DNA from: an uncultured Christensenella sp.
Lineage (GTDB): Bacteria; Bacillota; Clostridia; Christensenellales; Pumilibacteraceae
Reading direction: 5' to 3'
DNA length: 64,000 nucleotides
Assembly: GCA_910585955.1 (NCBI GenBank)
Contig: CAJUGC010000002.1
Span: 119,685-183,684, forward strand
Part shown: in pieces, positions 1 to 6,223 of the stretch
Layout of the letters: each line of letters begins with the position of its first letter
Position numbering within the stretch: position 1 is the stretch's first letter
Translations under genes and position numbers: made by a program
The notes under the pieces: generated by a model
The model's database searches: none
What the model saw: the letters and a program-made list of their open reading frames with translations, nothing else
What the model was told of the DNA's origin: nothing

Positions 1-345
1 GAGTATGATTTAACGCATACGCAATTTGTTATATTGGCGGTTATAGAAGAATTATCGGAACAAGATAAAACCGTAACGCAAAAGAACATTTCCGATTTTT
101 CGATGATAGATGTTATGACGGTATCTTCGGCAGTTAGATTACTTGTAAAAAAAGGGTTGGTATCGTGTTCTCGGCACGAAACAGACACACGGGCAAATTC
201 TATCGTTAATACCGATATGGGCAAAACAACATTATGCAAAGCCGTAAAAGCCGTTGATAAAGTCGATAAAGCATTTTTTGATAGTAGCGATAAAGCACTA
301 CACAAAACGCTGACCGAGTTGCTATTAAAGAATAATAATTTATGA
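1..345 (+). CDS. MarR-family regulator, 5'-truncated by window edge
   Basis: The frame is open from base 1 and ends at 345, so the start lies outside the window. The readable 114 residues begin EYDLTHTQFVILAVIEEL, which fits the MarR pattern of a helix followed by a winged helix-turn-helix. A recognition-helix-like stretch (DVMTVSSAVRLLVKKGLV) and the wing (SRHETDTRANS) follow, with a C-terminal helix for dimerisation. MarR proteins are dimeric DNA-binding repressors or activators. The stop overlaps the next start (342) in an ATGA arrangement, so it is translationally coupled to two small zinc-ribbon genes. The ligand and target are unknown. AT-rich codon use differs from the core genes that follow and suggests an accessory island. 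Confidence 0.72.
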   Translation, partial: EYDLTHTQFVILAVIEELSEQDKTVTQKNISDFSMIDVMTVSSAVRLLVKKGLVSCSRHETDTRANSIVNTDMGKTTLCKAVKAVDKVDKAFFDSSDKALHKTLTELLLKNNNL

Positions 346-533
346 ACGAAACAAGCGTAAGCAAGTTGCCGTATTTTTATGCTTGCTGTCCTAAATGTAA
401 AGCCGTCTTAATACAAGCGCAAAACGGCTTGGACGGCTATACAAAATGCCCGAAGTGCGGCGAGTATGTCCATATCGTTATACGCGACGGCTTGGTTACT
501 ACGAGATTAAAAACGCAAGGAGCAAGCCTATGA
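342..533 (+). CDS. Small zinc-ribbon protein
   Basis: This 63-residue protein carries two CPxC knuckles: CCPKCKAV near residue 15 and CPKCGEYV near residue 36. This is a classic four-cysteine zinc ribbon, reminiscent of Com-like or rubredoxin-like regulators found on phages and integrative elements. The start ATG overlaps the stop of the MarR gene by four bases, and its own stop (531-533) overlaps the next start (530), so the three genes are translationally coupled. The function is unknown; nucleic-acid binding or a structural metal site are the usual roles for such folds. Family assignment beyond zinc ribbon is not supported by what I can see. Confidence 0.65.
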   Translation: MNETSVSKLPYFYACCPKCKAVLIQAQNGLDGYTKCPKCGEYVHIVIRDGLVTTRLKTQGASL

Positions 534-688
534 CCTATTACGTTGTATGCCCCGAATGCGGGTATAAACTACTTAAAGCGGGCGAAGGCTCTACGATAGA
601 AATATACTGTCCAAAATGCAAGGGCAAAATGCTTATAGCCGTAAAGGACGGAAAAGTTATCGTGCAAAAAGCACCCGATAATAAATAA
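530..688 (+). CDS. Small zinc-ribbon (cysteine-rich KTR-like) protein
   Basis: This 52-residue protein starts at ATG 530, chosen because AAGGAG lies at about 517-522 and the start overlaps the previous stop; a longer in-frame version from 446 only shadows the preceding gene. It has CPECGYKLLK near residue 7 and CPKCKGKMLIAVKDGKV near residue 27, giving a four-cysteine ribbon. The second half resembles the cysteine-rich KTR proteins seen on integrative conjugative elements of Bacillota; this is recognition by eye, not a search result. It is the last gene of the MarR/zinc-ribbon operon, and the hairpin region begins just after its stop. Confidence 0.6.
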   Translation: MTYYVVCPECGYKLLKAGEGSTIEIYCPKCKGKMLIAVKDGKVIVQKAPDNK

Positions 689-713
689 CTATATACTATT
701 ACCCGTCCACCCC

Positions 714-727
714 GTAACGTGTAACGT
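714..727 (+). repeat. Tandem GTAACGT iteron-like repeat
   Basis: Two abutting exact copies of GTAACGT (714-720, 721-727) sit about 20 bp before the paired hairpins. Short tandem repeats beside a stem-loop are typical Rep-binding iterons, but two 7-bp copies could occur by chance. Confidence 0.4.
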
Positions 728-749
728 AATGACAAACGTTGCGGCGATG

Positions 750-773
750 TGCGGGCGTCGACAGCCGCCCGCA
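750..773 (+). other. Perfect hairpin 1 (8-bp stem)
   Basis: TGCGGGCG (750-757) pairs perfectly with CGCCCGCA (766-773) around an 8-nt loop, TCGACAGC. No T tract follows, so it is not an ordinary terminator. It abuts hairpin 2 directly. Confidence 0.6.
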
Positions 774-800
774 GTGGCGTATAGTATTACCTACGCCACT
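773..800 (+). other. Stem-loop with CRESS-type nonanucleotide (possible rolling-circle origin)
   Basis: AGTGGCGTA (773-781) pairs perfectly with TACGCCACT (792-800) and displays the loop TAGTATTACC (782-791). TAGTATTAC at the apex of a GC-rich stem is the nick-site nonanucleotide of circovirus-type replication origins (consensus NANTATTAC, nicked by an HUH Rep between T7 and A8). CRESS-like Rep plasmids are known from bacteria, including Clostridia. No Rep gene is visible in the window; it could lie left of base 1. The function is inferred from structure only. Confidence 0.45.
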
Positions 801-920
801 ATGTAACACTGTCACACTTTTGGCGTAAAAAAGATAAAATAATATAAATCTATGACGAAAAGTATATATTATGATTTACGTCTCATTAGGGTGGGTTCTC
901 TTGGGTGGGATATAGAAAAA

Positions 921-951
921 AGCAACGGTCTTTCCGTTGCTCTTTTCTTTT
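921..951. terminator. Bidirectional Rho-independent terminator
   Basis: AGCAACGG (921-928) pairs with CCGTTGCT (934-941) around TCTTT. It is followed by CTTTTCTTTT on the plus strand and preceded by an A run that gives a T tract on the minus strand. It can end the zinc-ribbon operon from the left and the tRNA-Ser transcript from the right. Confidence 0.8.
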
Positions 952-1069
952 ACTGCGCTCTGACAAACTTTCCGTTTTCCCGAACATTGTAGTTGTTTTC
1001 ATACGTTAGCGGCTTGGGTTGCCACTTTGCGACAAATCCCGCAAGCCCGTTTATGAAAATGTACTGCAT
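950..1069 (-). CDS. Possible 39-residue protein beside tRNA-Ser
   Basis: A short frame of 39 codons starts at ATG 1069 and ends just before the terminator at 921-951. The product has a mixed, protein-like composition (MQYIFINGLAGFVAKWQPK and a C-terminus RENGKFVRAQ). No ribosome site stands out. Lying directly at the 3' side of tRNA-Ser, it may be the remnant of an element gene or may be non-coding. A longer version in the same frame runs through the tRNA and is not credible. Confidence 0.25.
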   Translation of the reverse strand: MQYIFINGLAGFVAKWQPKPLTYENNYNVRENGKFVRAQ

Positions 1070-1097
1070 TGTATCGGCGTTAGAACGCGATTGCTTT

Positions 1098-1188
1098 TGG
1101 CGGAGAGGGCGGGATTTGAACCCGCGGTACCCGGTTAGGGTACGCACGCTTTCCAAGCGTGTGCCTTCGACCACTCAACCACCTCTCC
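1098..1188 (-). tRNA. tRNA-Ser(GGA), CCA encoded
   Basis: Read on the minus strand, the acceptor stem GGAGAGG pairs with CCTCTCC, followed by discriminator G and an encoded CCA (1098-1100). The anticodon loop carries GGA, which reads UCC/UCU serine codons. The long variable arm, built around CGTACCCTAACCGGGTACCG, is the class II hallmark of tRNA-Ser, and the T loop is GGTTCAAATCC. The 3' end faces the accessory island at 1-1097; tRNA-Ser 3' ends are common integration targets. Confidence 0.95.
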
Positions 1189-1213
1189 GTAATCGTGCTT
1201 CGGTCGCTTATTT

Positions 1214-1242
1214 ATTCTACATGATTTCGGGCTAAAAAGCAA
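1214..1242 (-). promoter_or_regulatory. Promoter of tRNA-Ser
   Basis: On the minus strand TTGCTT (1237-1242), a 17-nt spacer and TAGAAT (1214-1219) precede the tRNA by about 25 nt. Confidence 0.6.
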
Positions 1243-1294
1243 GTGAATTGTACGGGCTTTTCAAACAATTTTTCTCTGACCATGCACCTTATAG

Positions 1295-1864
1295 TCAAAG
1301 CATTTTGGAAAGCACTCGGCGTTTCACGAGCGAAAAGTCTTTTGCCTCTTCGACGGTGAACGTAACGAGAGGCATTTTCGCTTTTTTACATATCTCGGAG
1401 ACTTTTTCGTCGCGCAGCTTTCTGTCCGCTCTTAAATGCGAGGAATCGTTAAGCTCGACAAGCAAGAGCGGCGCATACGTCCGCCTGTCGACGAATGCGT
1501 AATCTATTATCCTAAACAGCTCATTCCTGTACGCAGTTTGCGTCTTTTTGTCTATGACGCTGACGAGAGCCACTTGAAAAACAACTTCGCACTTGTTGGG
1601 ATCTATCCTTCTCAAAGTCTGCAAAAACTCGATTTCGCAAGGTGTAAGAAGGCTCTTTTTTCGTGCGTAGCGCGCAGAAGTGAGCTCTTCCTTTCGCAAG
1701 GACATTACGGCGCACACGATAAGCATAACGACTCCGAAAACGGCAATAACCGTGCCGACCGTGCGCCATGCTCCTCCCATAATCGTCGCAAACGCAATTC
1801 CCAACGCGATACAGACGAGTGCGACTGCGAACGTCGCAATGCAAAGCGTTTTCTTCTTTTTCAT
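1295..1864 (-). CDS. DUF2726-domain membrane protein
   Basis: This protein has 189 residues. Two hydrophobic segments (about 7-27 and 34-55) anchor a cytoplasmic domain. From about residue 88 it matches the DUF2726 pattern: VFQVALVSVID, then DYAFVDRRTYAPLLLVELND with SSH shortly after, and a closing PLVTF. The family is related to restriction-endonuclease-like or topoisomerase-primase-like nuclease folds; the acidic residues in VELND would be the candidate metal site. It follows jag with a 15-bp gap and ends the rpmH operon. The role is unknown, and a nuclease activity is inference from the family. Confidence 0.7.
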   Translation of the reverse strand: MKKKKTLCIATFAVALVCIALGIAFATIMGGAWRTVGTVIAVFGVVMLIVCAVMSLRKEELTSARYARKKSLLTPCEIEFLQTLRRIDPNKCEVVFQVALVSVIDKKTQTAYRNELFRIIDYAFVDRRTYAPLLLVELNDSSHLRADRKLRDEKVSEICKKAKMPLVTFTVEEAKDFSLVKRRVLSKML

Positions 1865-1879
1865 AAGAGAAGTACCGAG

Positions 1880-2947
1880 TTAAATTATTTCTTCGACAAC
1901 GGAATCGGACTGCTTTGCTTCGGCGTTCGTTTCGGGCGCGGATGAAGGCGCTCTGCCCTTTTCGTCTCCGCCTTTGCCGCCGCGCTCGCGCTTACAGTAA
2001 ATCACCACTCTGCGATTTGGCTCTTTGCCCTCGCTGCGCGTCGTAACCTTTTCGTTTGAGGACAACGCCGCATGAACCACTTTACGGTTCGCGCTGTTCA
2101 TAGGCTCGAGGCTCACTTTATGTCCCGACTTTATACACTTCGCCGCCATCTTCTCGGCGAGTTTAACGAGATTATCCGAGCGCTTGTCGCGATAGTTATT
2201 GTTGTCCACGCTGACCTTTATATACTTTTCGGAATCGCGGTTTGCGATAAGTCCGGCGAGATATTCGAGCGAGTCGATTGTCTCGCCGCGATAACCTATA
2301 ATAGCGGAATCCTCTTCGAGCACGGTTATATCTATATCGAGGCCGTGCGTTTTGACCGTCATTTCGCCGGAAAAGCCCATTTTTTCCATTACGTTTTTAA
2401 GGAAAATCTTGGTCGCCTCAAGCGTCTTTTCGGGAACTTCGCTTTTGACATCCGTCACATTCGACGATTTTGACTCCTTGGATCCGCGTTGCTCGTTTTG
2501 CTGTAAACGGACATTTTCCGGACGGGTCTTGTCTTTCTGCTGTTCGCGCTGTTTCACGAAAGAGTCTGCGTTTACGTCGCTTTGAGCAGTCAAGCGCGGC
2601 TGTTCTTTTGAGCTGAACTGCCTTTCGTTCGATCTTACATCGGGTTTACGTCCCGAAGCAACACAGTTTTTAGACTCGGCATTTCTTTCGAAACGGGCTT
2701 TGTTTTCCTTGAAAGGTTGCGTAGCCGTTTCCTCTCTCGAATTCTCCCGCCCCTTTTCTTTTCTGTTTCTGCGCTCGCGGCGTTCTCTCACATCGGGAGT
2801 AAGCGTCACAACGAGCTTTGCGCTGCGAAACAGCCCGCCCGCTTCCAAGACCTTTACGTCCACGTCGTCTATTGTTGCGGAAAGCTGTTTCAATGCGTCT
2901 TTTAAAGCGTCCTCCGCCTTTTTTGCCGTAACTTCTACACTATACAT
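1880..2947 (-). CDS. jag: RNA-binding protein Jag/KhpB
   Basis: This protein has 355 residues with the three Jag parts in order. An N-terminal Jag-N domain (1-52) is followed by a long, charged, low-complexity linker (about 55-185, rich in R, K, E, Q). A KH domain (about 190-265) carries IIGYRGE where most KH domains have a GxxG loop, and an R3H domain (about 270-325) contains NRKVVHAAL. A further acidic tail of about 30 residues follows. KhpB/Jag binds RNA, usually with KhpA, and affects cell elongation and sporulation in Bacillota. It lies immediately after yidC (2-bp gap), the usual order. The unusually long linker is lineage variation rather than a defect. Confidence 0.93.
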   Translation of the reverse strand: MYSVEVTAKKAEDALKDALKQLSATIDDVDVKVLEAGGLFRSAKLVVTLTPDVRERRERRNRKEKGRENSREETATQPFKENKARFERNAESKNCVASGRKPDVRSNERQFSSKEQPRLTAQSDVNADSFVKQREQQKDKTRPENVRLQQNEQRGSKESKSSNVTDVKSEVPEKTLEATKIFLKNVMEKMGFSGEMTVKTHGLDIDITVLEEDSAIIGYRGETIDSLEYLAGLIANRDSEKYIKVSVDNNNYRDKRSDNLVKLAEKMAAKCIKSGHKVSLEPMNSANRKVVHAALSSNEKVTTRSEGKEPNRRVVIYCKRERGGKGGDEKGRAPSSAPETNAEAKQSDSVVEEII

Positions 2948-2949
2948 GA

Positions 2950-4188
2950 TTATTTCCCTTTTCTGTTGCCGCCAGTTTTTTTGCCGTCACCCGTTCCGCG
3001 ATCGGAATTTGCGCGGTTGTCTTTCGAGATAAACTCATGCGGATCGGGTCTGCCGTAGCGAATAATGGTTTCCGTGGCTTTCTTTTCGGCGCCTCTGTCT
3101 TTGATCGCGAATATCCCGGTGGAAAGCAGATTCAGAAGAACGGTAAATCCCGAGTTGAGCACGATGTAGAGCGCGAACGCCGACGTATAGCCGACCGCGA
3201 AGAATATCATAAGTATCGGGAAAAGGAACATCATGAACTTCATTCCGCCCATACCCGCGGCCTGCGGCTGTCCGGACTTCTTCTGAAGGCGCATGGACAG
3301 GAACTGCGACAGGAAAGAAAGACCCGCGGCGAGTATCGGAAGTATGAGATATCCGTTCGCAACATTGCCTTCGTCCTTTTGCAACTTGCCAGTAACGTCG
3401 TCGTAAGAATTTTTCAAAAGCGCGAGAGTGCTCTCGTCGAGACCGCTCTTTTTGGCGTTCGTATCCCAATTGCCTACCGCACCGTCAAAGCCGCTTGCGT
3501 CGAGAATGGGTTTTTTCCAAGGCACGTCGGGAGACCAAATATTCTTTATCCAAAGGAAACTTTCGCGGTTGCCTTCCTCGCCGTAATAAAAATCATAGAC
3601 GACGGTCTGCCCCGCTTCGACAGCTATCCTTTTGATCTCGACGAGTTTGTCCTGCGCCTGCTTTACTTCGTCGGAAGTCGAGTTCTCGTCTTCGACTATC
3701 GCAAGGTAGGAGTCGTAATCGTTTTCCTCAAGCACCCTCGAATACTCGACTTCGTACTTGTCATACCACTCGACATACTGCTTGAATATCATATATTGAC
3801 TTATATTATTCAGCGATGTGAAGAACCAGATGAATATTATCATCGTTATGAGCGCGGGCAGGCATGCCGAAAAATAGCTGTAGCCCTCGCGCTTGTTCAG
3901 TTCCATTTGCTTTTGCTGAAGCACCTGCGGATTATCCGCATAAGTCGCCTGCAATTTATCGAGGTCGGGCTTTAAACGCTCGGTTATCTTCTGATTTTTG
4001 CGCATTTTATAGCGCTGGAAGATATCGAGAGGATACAGTAAAAGCTTTAAGAGCACCGTAAAAAGCACGATACGCCAGCCGTAAACCGTAACGAAATCGA
4101 ATACTTTGAGAATAAGCCACTCCCAAGGTATGCCTCCCGGCTGATTAAGATTTTCGGCTATGGACAGAAGCCCCGTCAAAAAAGCCAT
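2950..4188 (-). CDS. yidC: Membrane protein insertase YidC/SpoIIIJ
   Basis: This protein has 412 residues. The start is set at 4188 because AGGAGATATGA precedes it; the longer frame runs backward through yidD. YidC inserts and folds membrane proteins with or without SecYEG. Visible parts are an N-terminal membrane segment (WRIVLFTVLLKLLLYPLDIF, about 38-57), the cytoplasmic helical hairpin with KMRKNQKITERLKPDLDKLQ, a second membrane segment (ALITMIIFIWFFTSL), and three C-terminal segments ending LNSGFTVLLNLLSTGIFAI. An extracytoplasmic insert of about 130 residues between the second and third core segments makes it longer than the roughly 260-residue Bacillus proteins. The start overlaps the yidD 3' end by 13 bp. 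Confidence 0.95.
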   Translation of the reverse strand: MAFLTGLLSIAENLNQPGGIPWEWLILKVFDFVTVYGWRIVLFTVLLKLLLYPLDIFQRYKMRKNQKITERLKPDLDKLQATYADNPQVLQQKQMELNKREGYSYFSACLPALITMIIFIWFFTSLNNISQYMIFKQYVEWYDKYEVEYSRVLEENDYDSYLAIVEDENSTSDEVKQAQDKLVEIKRIAVEAGQTVVYDFYYGEEGNRESFLWIKNIWSPDVPWKKPILDASGFDGAVGNWDTNAKKSGLDESTLALLKNSYDDVTGKLQKDEGNVANGYLILPILAAGLSFLSQFLSMRLQKKSGQPQAAGMGGMKFMMFLFPILMIFFAVGYTSAFALYIVLNSGFTVLLNLLSTGIFAIKDRGAEKKATETIIRYGRPDPHEFISKDNRANSDRGTGDGKKTGGNRKGK

Positions 4189-4478
4189 TTCATATCTCCT
4201 TTTGGATTGTCCGGTACGGGATCGAAGCCGCCCTCTTTCCAAGGTACGCACCTTAAAAGTCGCGCCGTGCCGAGTCCTATGCCCTTTATTACACCGAAGC
4301 GTTCGATCGCTTCGAGCATATATGTCGAACAGCTCGGATCGTAAATGCAAACTTTCGGCGTAAGCGGCGAAATACATTTCTTATAAAAGAGCACAAGACC
4401 TTTGAAAAGCCACCTAAACGTGATTATTTCGACTATCACGCGTTTTACGCTCTTTTTCTTTTTTGCCTTGACGCTCAT
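4176..4478 (-). CDS. yidD: Membrane protein insertion efficiency factor YidD
   Basis: This protein has 100 residues, starting at ATG 4478, which overlaps the rnpA stop as ATGA. The family signature is complete: KKCISPLTPKVCIYDPSCST, then YMLEAIERFG, RLLRCVPW and GGFDPVP. The three conserved cysteines are present. A basic N-terminal stretch (KAKKKKSVKR) precedes an amphipathic helix. YidD is a small membrane-associated protein that helps Sec/YidC-dependent insertion. The RBS of yidC lies inside its 3' end, so the two are coupled. Confidence 0.96.
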   Translation of the reverse strand: MSVKAKKKKSVKRVIVEIITFRWLFKGLVLFYKKCISPLTPKVCIYDPSCSTYMLEAIERFGVIKGIGLGTARLLRCVPWKEGGFDPVPDNPKGDMKWLF

Positions 4479-4807
4479 TTCAAAAGTCCCGAGCGCGCAA
4501 GCAGCTTGTCCATAGCGGAGCTTATTTCCCCGTAAGACAATTCGCACGCGCCCTTTCCTGCGGAGAACACGAGCTGAGACGGCTTCAAAGAGCCTACGCG
4601 CAATTGCATGAACGCCCTCATTCTGCGTTTGACCTTATTTCTGTAAACCGCCTTGCCGACCTTGTTCGGAACGCTGAATCCGACCTTTACTCCCTTACCG
4701 CCAGCAACGAAGCAGAGAGTTATGACCCCGTTCCTTTTGGGCGTGCCTTTGCGGTAAACGTAATTAAACGAGCCGTGTTTCGTGAGACGATATCTCTTCG
4801 CGAGCAT
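4475..4807 (-). CDS. rnpA: Ribonuclease P protein component
   Basis: This protein has 110 residues, starting at ATG 4807 with AAAGGAG about 10 nt upstream; a longer reading from 4846 has no such site. RnpA is the basic protein cofactor of RNase P, which removes tRNA 5' leaders. The family motif RNKVKRRMR is present near residue 52, preceded by the central strand GVKVGFSVPNKVGKAV. It follows rpmH in the standard order and overlaps yidD by four bases. Confidence 0.96.
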   Translation of the reverse strand: MLAKRYRLTKHGSFNYVYRKGTPKRNGVITLCFVAGGKGVKVGFSVPNKVGKAVYRNKVKRRMRAFMQLRVGSLKPSQLVFSAGKGACELSYGEISSAMDKLLARSGLLK

Positions 4808-4895
4808 TCGCCGTACTCCTTTTATACCTTGTAAACAAAGAGCCACCGCGGCGCTCAGCCAGATGACTCCTTAACCGGTACGTTTATTATGTTTG

Positions 4896-5048
4896 TCAGT
4901 GAGTTCCGAGAGGTCTTGCGGCTATGTTCTTTCTGCCCTTTCTGCGCCTTCTCGAAAGCACGTTGCGACCGGACTTCGAAGCCATACGCTTACGAAAACC
5001 GTGTACCTTAAGTCTTGTTCTCTTTTTGGGTTGATAAGTTCTCTTCAT
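4896..5048 (-). CDS. rpmH: 50S ribosomal protein L34
   Basis: This protein has 50 residues and begins MKRTYQPKKRTRLKVHGFRK, the L34 signature, followed by the arginine-rich core LSRRRRKGRK. It is about five residues longer at the C-terminus (ARPLGTH) than the usual 44-45. The start at 5048 follows an AAGGAA-type ribosome site. It is the first gene of the operon from the consensus promoter at 5092-5120. In most bacteria dnaA lies upstream on the other strand; here a TtcA-like gene takes that place. Confidence 0.96.
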   Translation of the reverse strand: MKRTYQPKKRTRLKVHGFRKRMASKSGRNVLSRRRRKGRKNIAARPLGTH

Positions 5049-5091
5049 GATTGTACATTCCTTTTCCTTGATTTTAAACGAATACTGATAT

Positions 5092-5120
5092 ATTATAAAT
5101 GATAACGCGCCTTTAGTCAA
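5092..5120 (-). promoter_or_regulatory. Consensus promoter of the rpmH operon
   Basis: TTGACT (5115-5120), a 17-nt spacer and a perfect TATAAT (5092-5097) on the minus strand lie about 45 nt upstream of rpmH. Confidence 0.85.
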
Positions 5121-5160
5121 CTATATTTCAAACATTTTTTTGACATCGTCGTCGCTTTGA

Positions 5161-5189
5161 TTGCGTTTTGCTTCGGTTTACGGTATACT
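5161..5189 (+). promoter_or_regulatory. Promoter of the TtcA-like gene
   Basis: TTGCGT (5161-5166), a 17-nt spacer and TATACT (5184-5189) lie about 37 nt upstream of the GTG start at 5227. It is divergent from the rpmH promoter. Confidence 0.65.
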
Positions 5190-5226
5190 TGTGTCGATAA
5201 ACGACGGATTTGAGAGGTAACGATTC

Positions 5227-5943
5227 GTGTCGATGCAAAAATTACTCAGTTCAATGCGCAAAGCTATCGAAGAATACAATATGATCGACGACGGAGACAT
5301 CGTAACGGTCGGCCTTTCAGGCGGAAAAGACTCTCTCGCGCTCGTCGCGGCGCTCGCGCGGTTCAAACTGTTTTCTCCGAAGAAATTCGAACTTAAAGCC
5401 TTAACGATCGACATGGGGCTAGGCGCGGATTTTTCTCCGCTCGACAAATTTTGCAAAGAGCTCGCCGTCCCGTACACTGTAATCAAAACCGATATAGGCG
5501 AAGTGATCTTCGACATCAGAAAGGAAAAAAGTCCGTGCTCGCTCTGCAGCAAGATGCGTCGAGGCGCGCTTTGCGGCGCAATAGCGGAAAGCGGAGGAGG
5601 AAAACTCGCGCTCGGACATCATGCGGACGACGTCGCCGAAACATTCATGCTGTCGTTGTTTTACGAAGGGCGGCTGTCCACTTTTTCGCCCGTAAGCCAT
5701 ATGAGCCGCGCAGGCGTCACGCTCATTCGTCCGTTCGTGCTTACCCTCGAAAAGGACATTATACCCGTCGCGCGCGAATTTCCCGTAGTGAAAAACCCCT
5801 GCCCGAGCAATCACGTCACGAAGCGCGAATACATGAAAAACCTTTTGAAAACGCTCGGCACGGATATTCCGAAAGCCAAAGAAAGCGTGCTTACCGCCCT
5901 ATTCCACCCCGAGAGAAATAATTTGTGGGATAAGAAAAAATAA
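5227..5943 (+). CDS. TtcA-family tRNA 2-thiocytidine synthetase
   Basis: This protein has 238 residues. GTG at 5227 is preferred over ATG 5233 because GAGAGG ends nine bases before it. The PP-loop SGGKDS (about 31-36) binds ATP to adenylate the target cytidine, and CSLCSKMRRG (about 103-112) supplies the CxxC pair typical of TtcA-type, iron-sulfur-dependent thiolases. LALGHHADDVAETF is the conserved second ATP-site motif. A third cysteine, KNPCPSN, is present near residue 192. TtcA makes 2-thiocytidine at position 32 of some tRNAs. Exact substrate specificity within the TtcA/TtuA group cannot be fixed by eye. Confidence 0.85.
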   Translation: MSMQKLLSSMRKAIEEYNMIDDGDIVTVGLSGGKDSLALVAALARFKLFSPKKFELKALTIDMGLGADFSPLDKFCKELAVPYTVIKTDIGEVIFDIRKEKSPCSLCSKMRRGALCGAIAESGGGKLALGHHADDVAETFMLSLFYEGRLSTFSPVSHMSRAGVTLIRPFVLTLEKDIIPVAREFPVVKNPCPSNHVTKREYMKNLLKTLGTDIPKAKESVLTALFHPERNNLWDKKK

Positions 5944-5954
5944 CCTTTAAAGAA

Positions 5955-6012
5955 TACAATCCCCTCAGTCACTCGTTCCTCGTGACAGCTCCCCTTGACT
6001 TATGGGAGCCTT
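5955..6012. repeat. Dispersed short repeat, copy 1
   Basis: This copy has ACAATCCCCTCAGTC, a small GTCAC/GTGAC hairpin, then ACAGCTCCCCTT and a GCTCCC/GGGAGC hairpin (5988-6009). The same arrangement recurs at 57616-57667 in another intergenic gap. The two-hairpin, REP-like layout suggests a mobile or miniature intergenic repeat of this genome. Confidence 0.75.
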
Positions 6013-6094
6013 TTATAAGGTTTAAGTGCAAGTTCTCTGACGGCTTAAATGCGAGCGAGACGGACAGCCGAAGCTTCTGCTTATTTCATGTCGG

Positions 6095-6223
6095 CTCTGA
6101 GAGTTTAGAAACGAGTTATGCAAGGCAGGCGCGGATTTCGTGCAGGGAGTGTACTAATAACGTACACGACCAAACGAAAACGCAAGCCTAACGCAGCATA
6201 ACGACGTTTATAAGCTCTCAGAG
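6095..6223. repeat. MITE-like imperfect palindrome of about 129 bp
   Basis: CTCTGAGAG (6095-6103) and CTCTCAGAG (6215-6223) are exact inverted ends. The arms match imperfectly all the way to the centre, where GTGTAC and GTACAC flank TAATAAC. The element directly follows the 5955 repeat and reaches into the next gene: the TGA stop of the PstS-like gene (6218-6220) is inside the repeat end. It has no coding capacity of its own. The layout is that of a non-autonomous miniature element or a long structured intergenic RNA. Confidence 0.7.

Larger units (their letters stand above)
689..949. other. Gene-free region with origin-like structures
   Basis: No convincing gene lies here. In order it holds a TATACTATTACC motif at 692-703, a tandem 7-bp repeat (714-727), two back-to-back perfect hairpins (750-800), an AT-rich stretch (about 825-870) and a bidirectional terminator (921-951). 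The first three items together resemble a rolling-circle replication origin and are discussed as a finding. Confidence 0.6.

Noticed and set aside
950..1174. 74-codon frame through the tRNA-Ser gene
   Set aside because: Its first half is the tRNA itself; only the 39-codon end is kept as a doubtful small gene.
5982..6191. 69-codon frame between the TtcA-like and PstS-like genes
   Set aside because: It lies within the two intergenic repeats and has no ribosome site.
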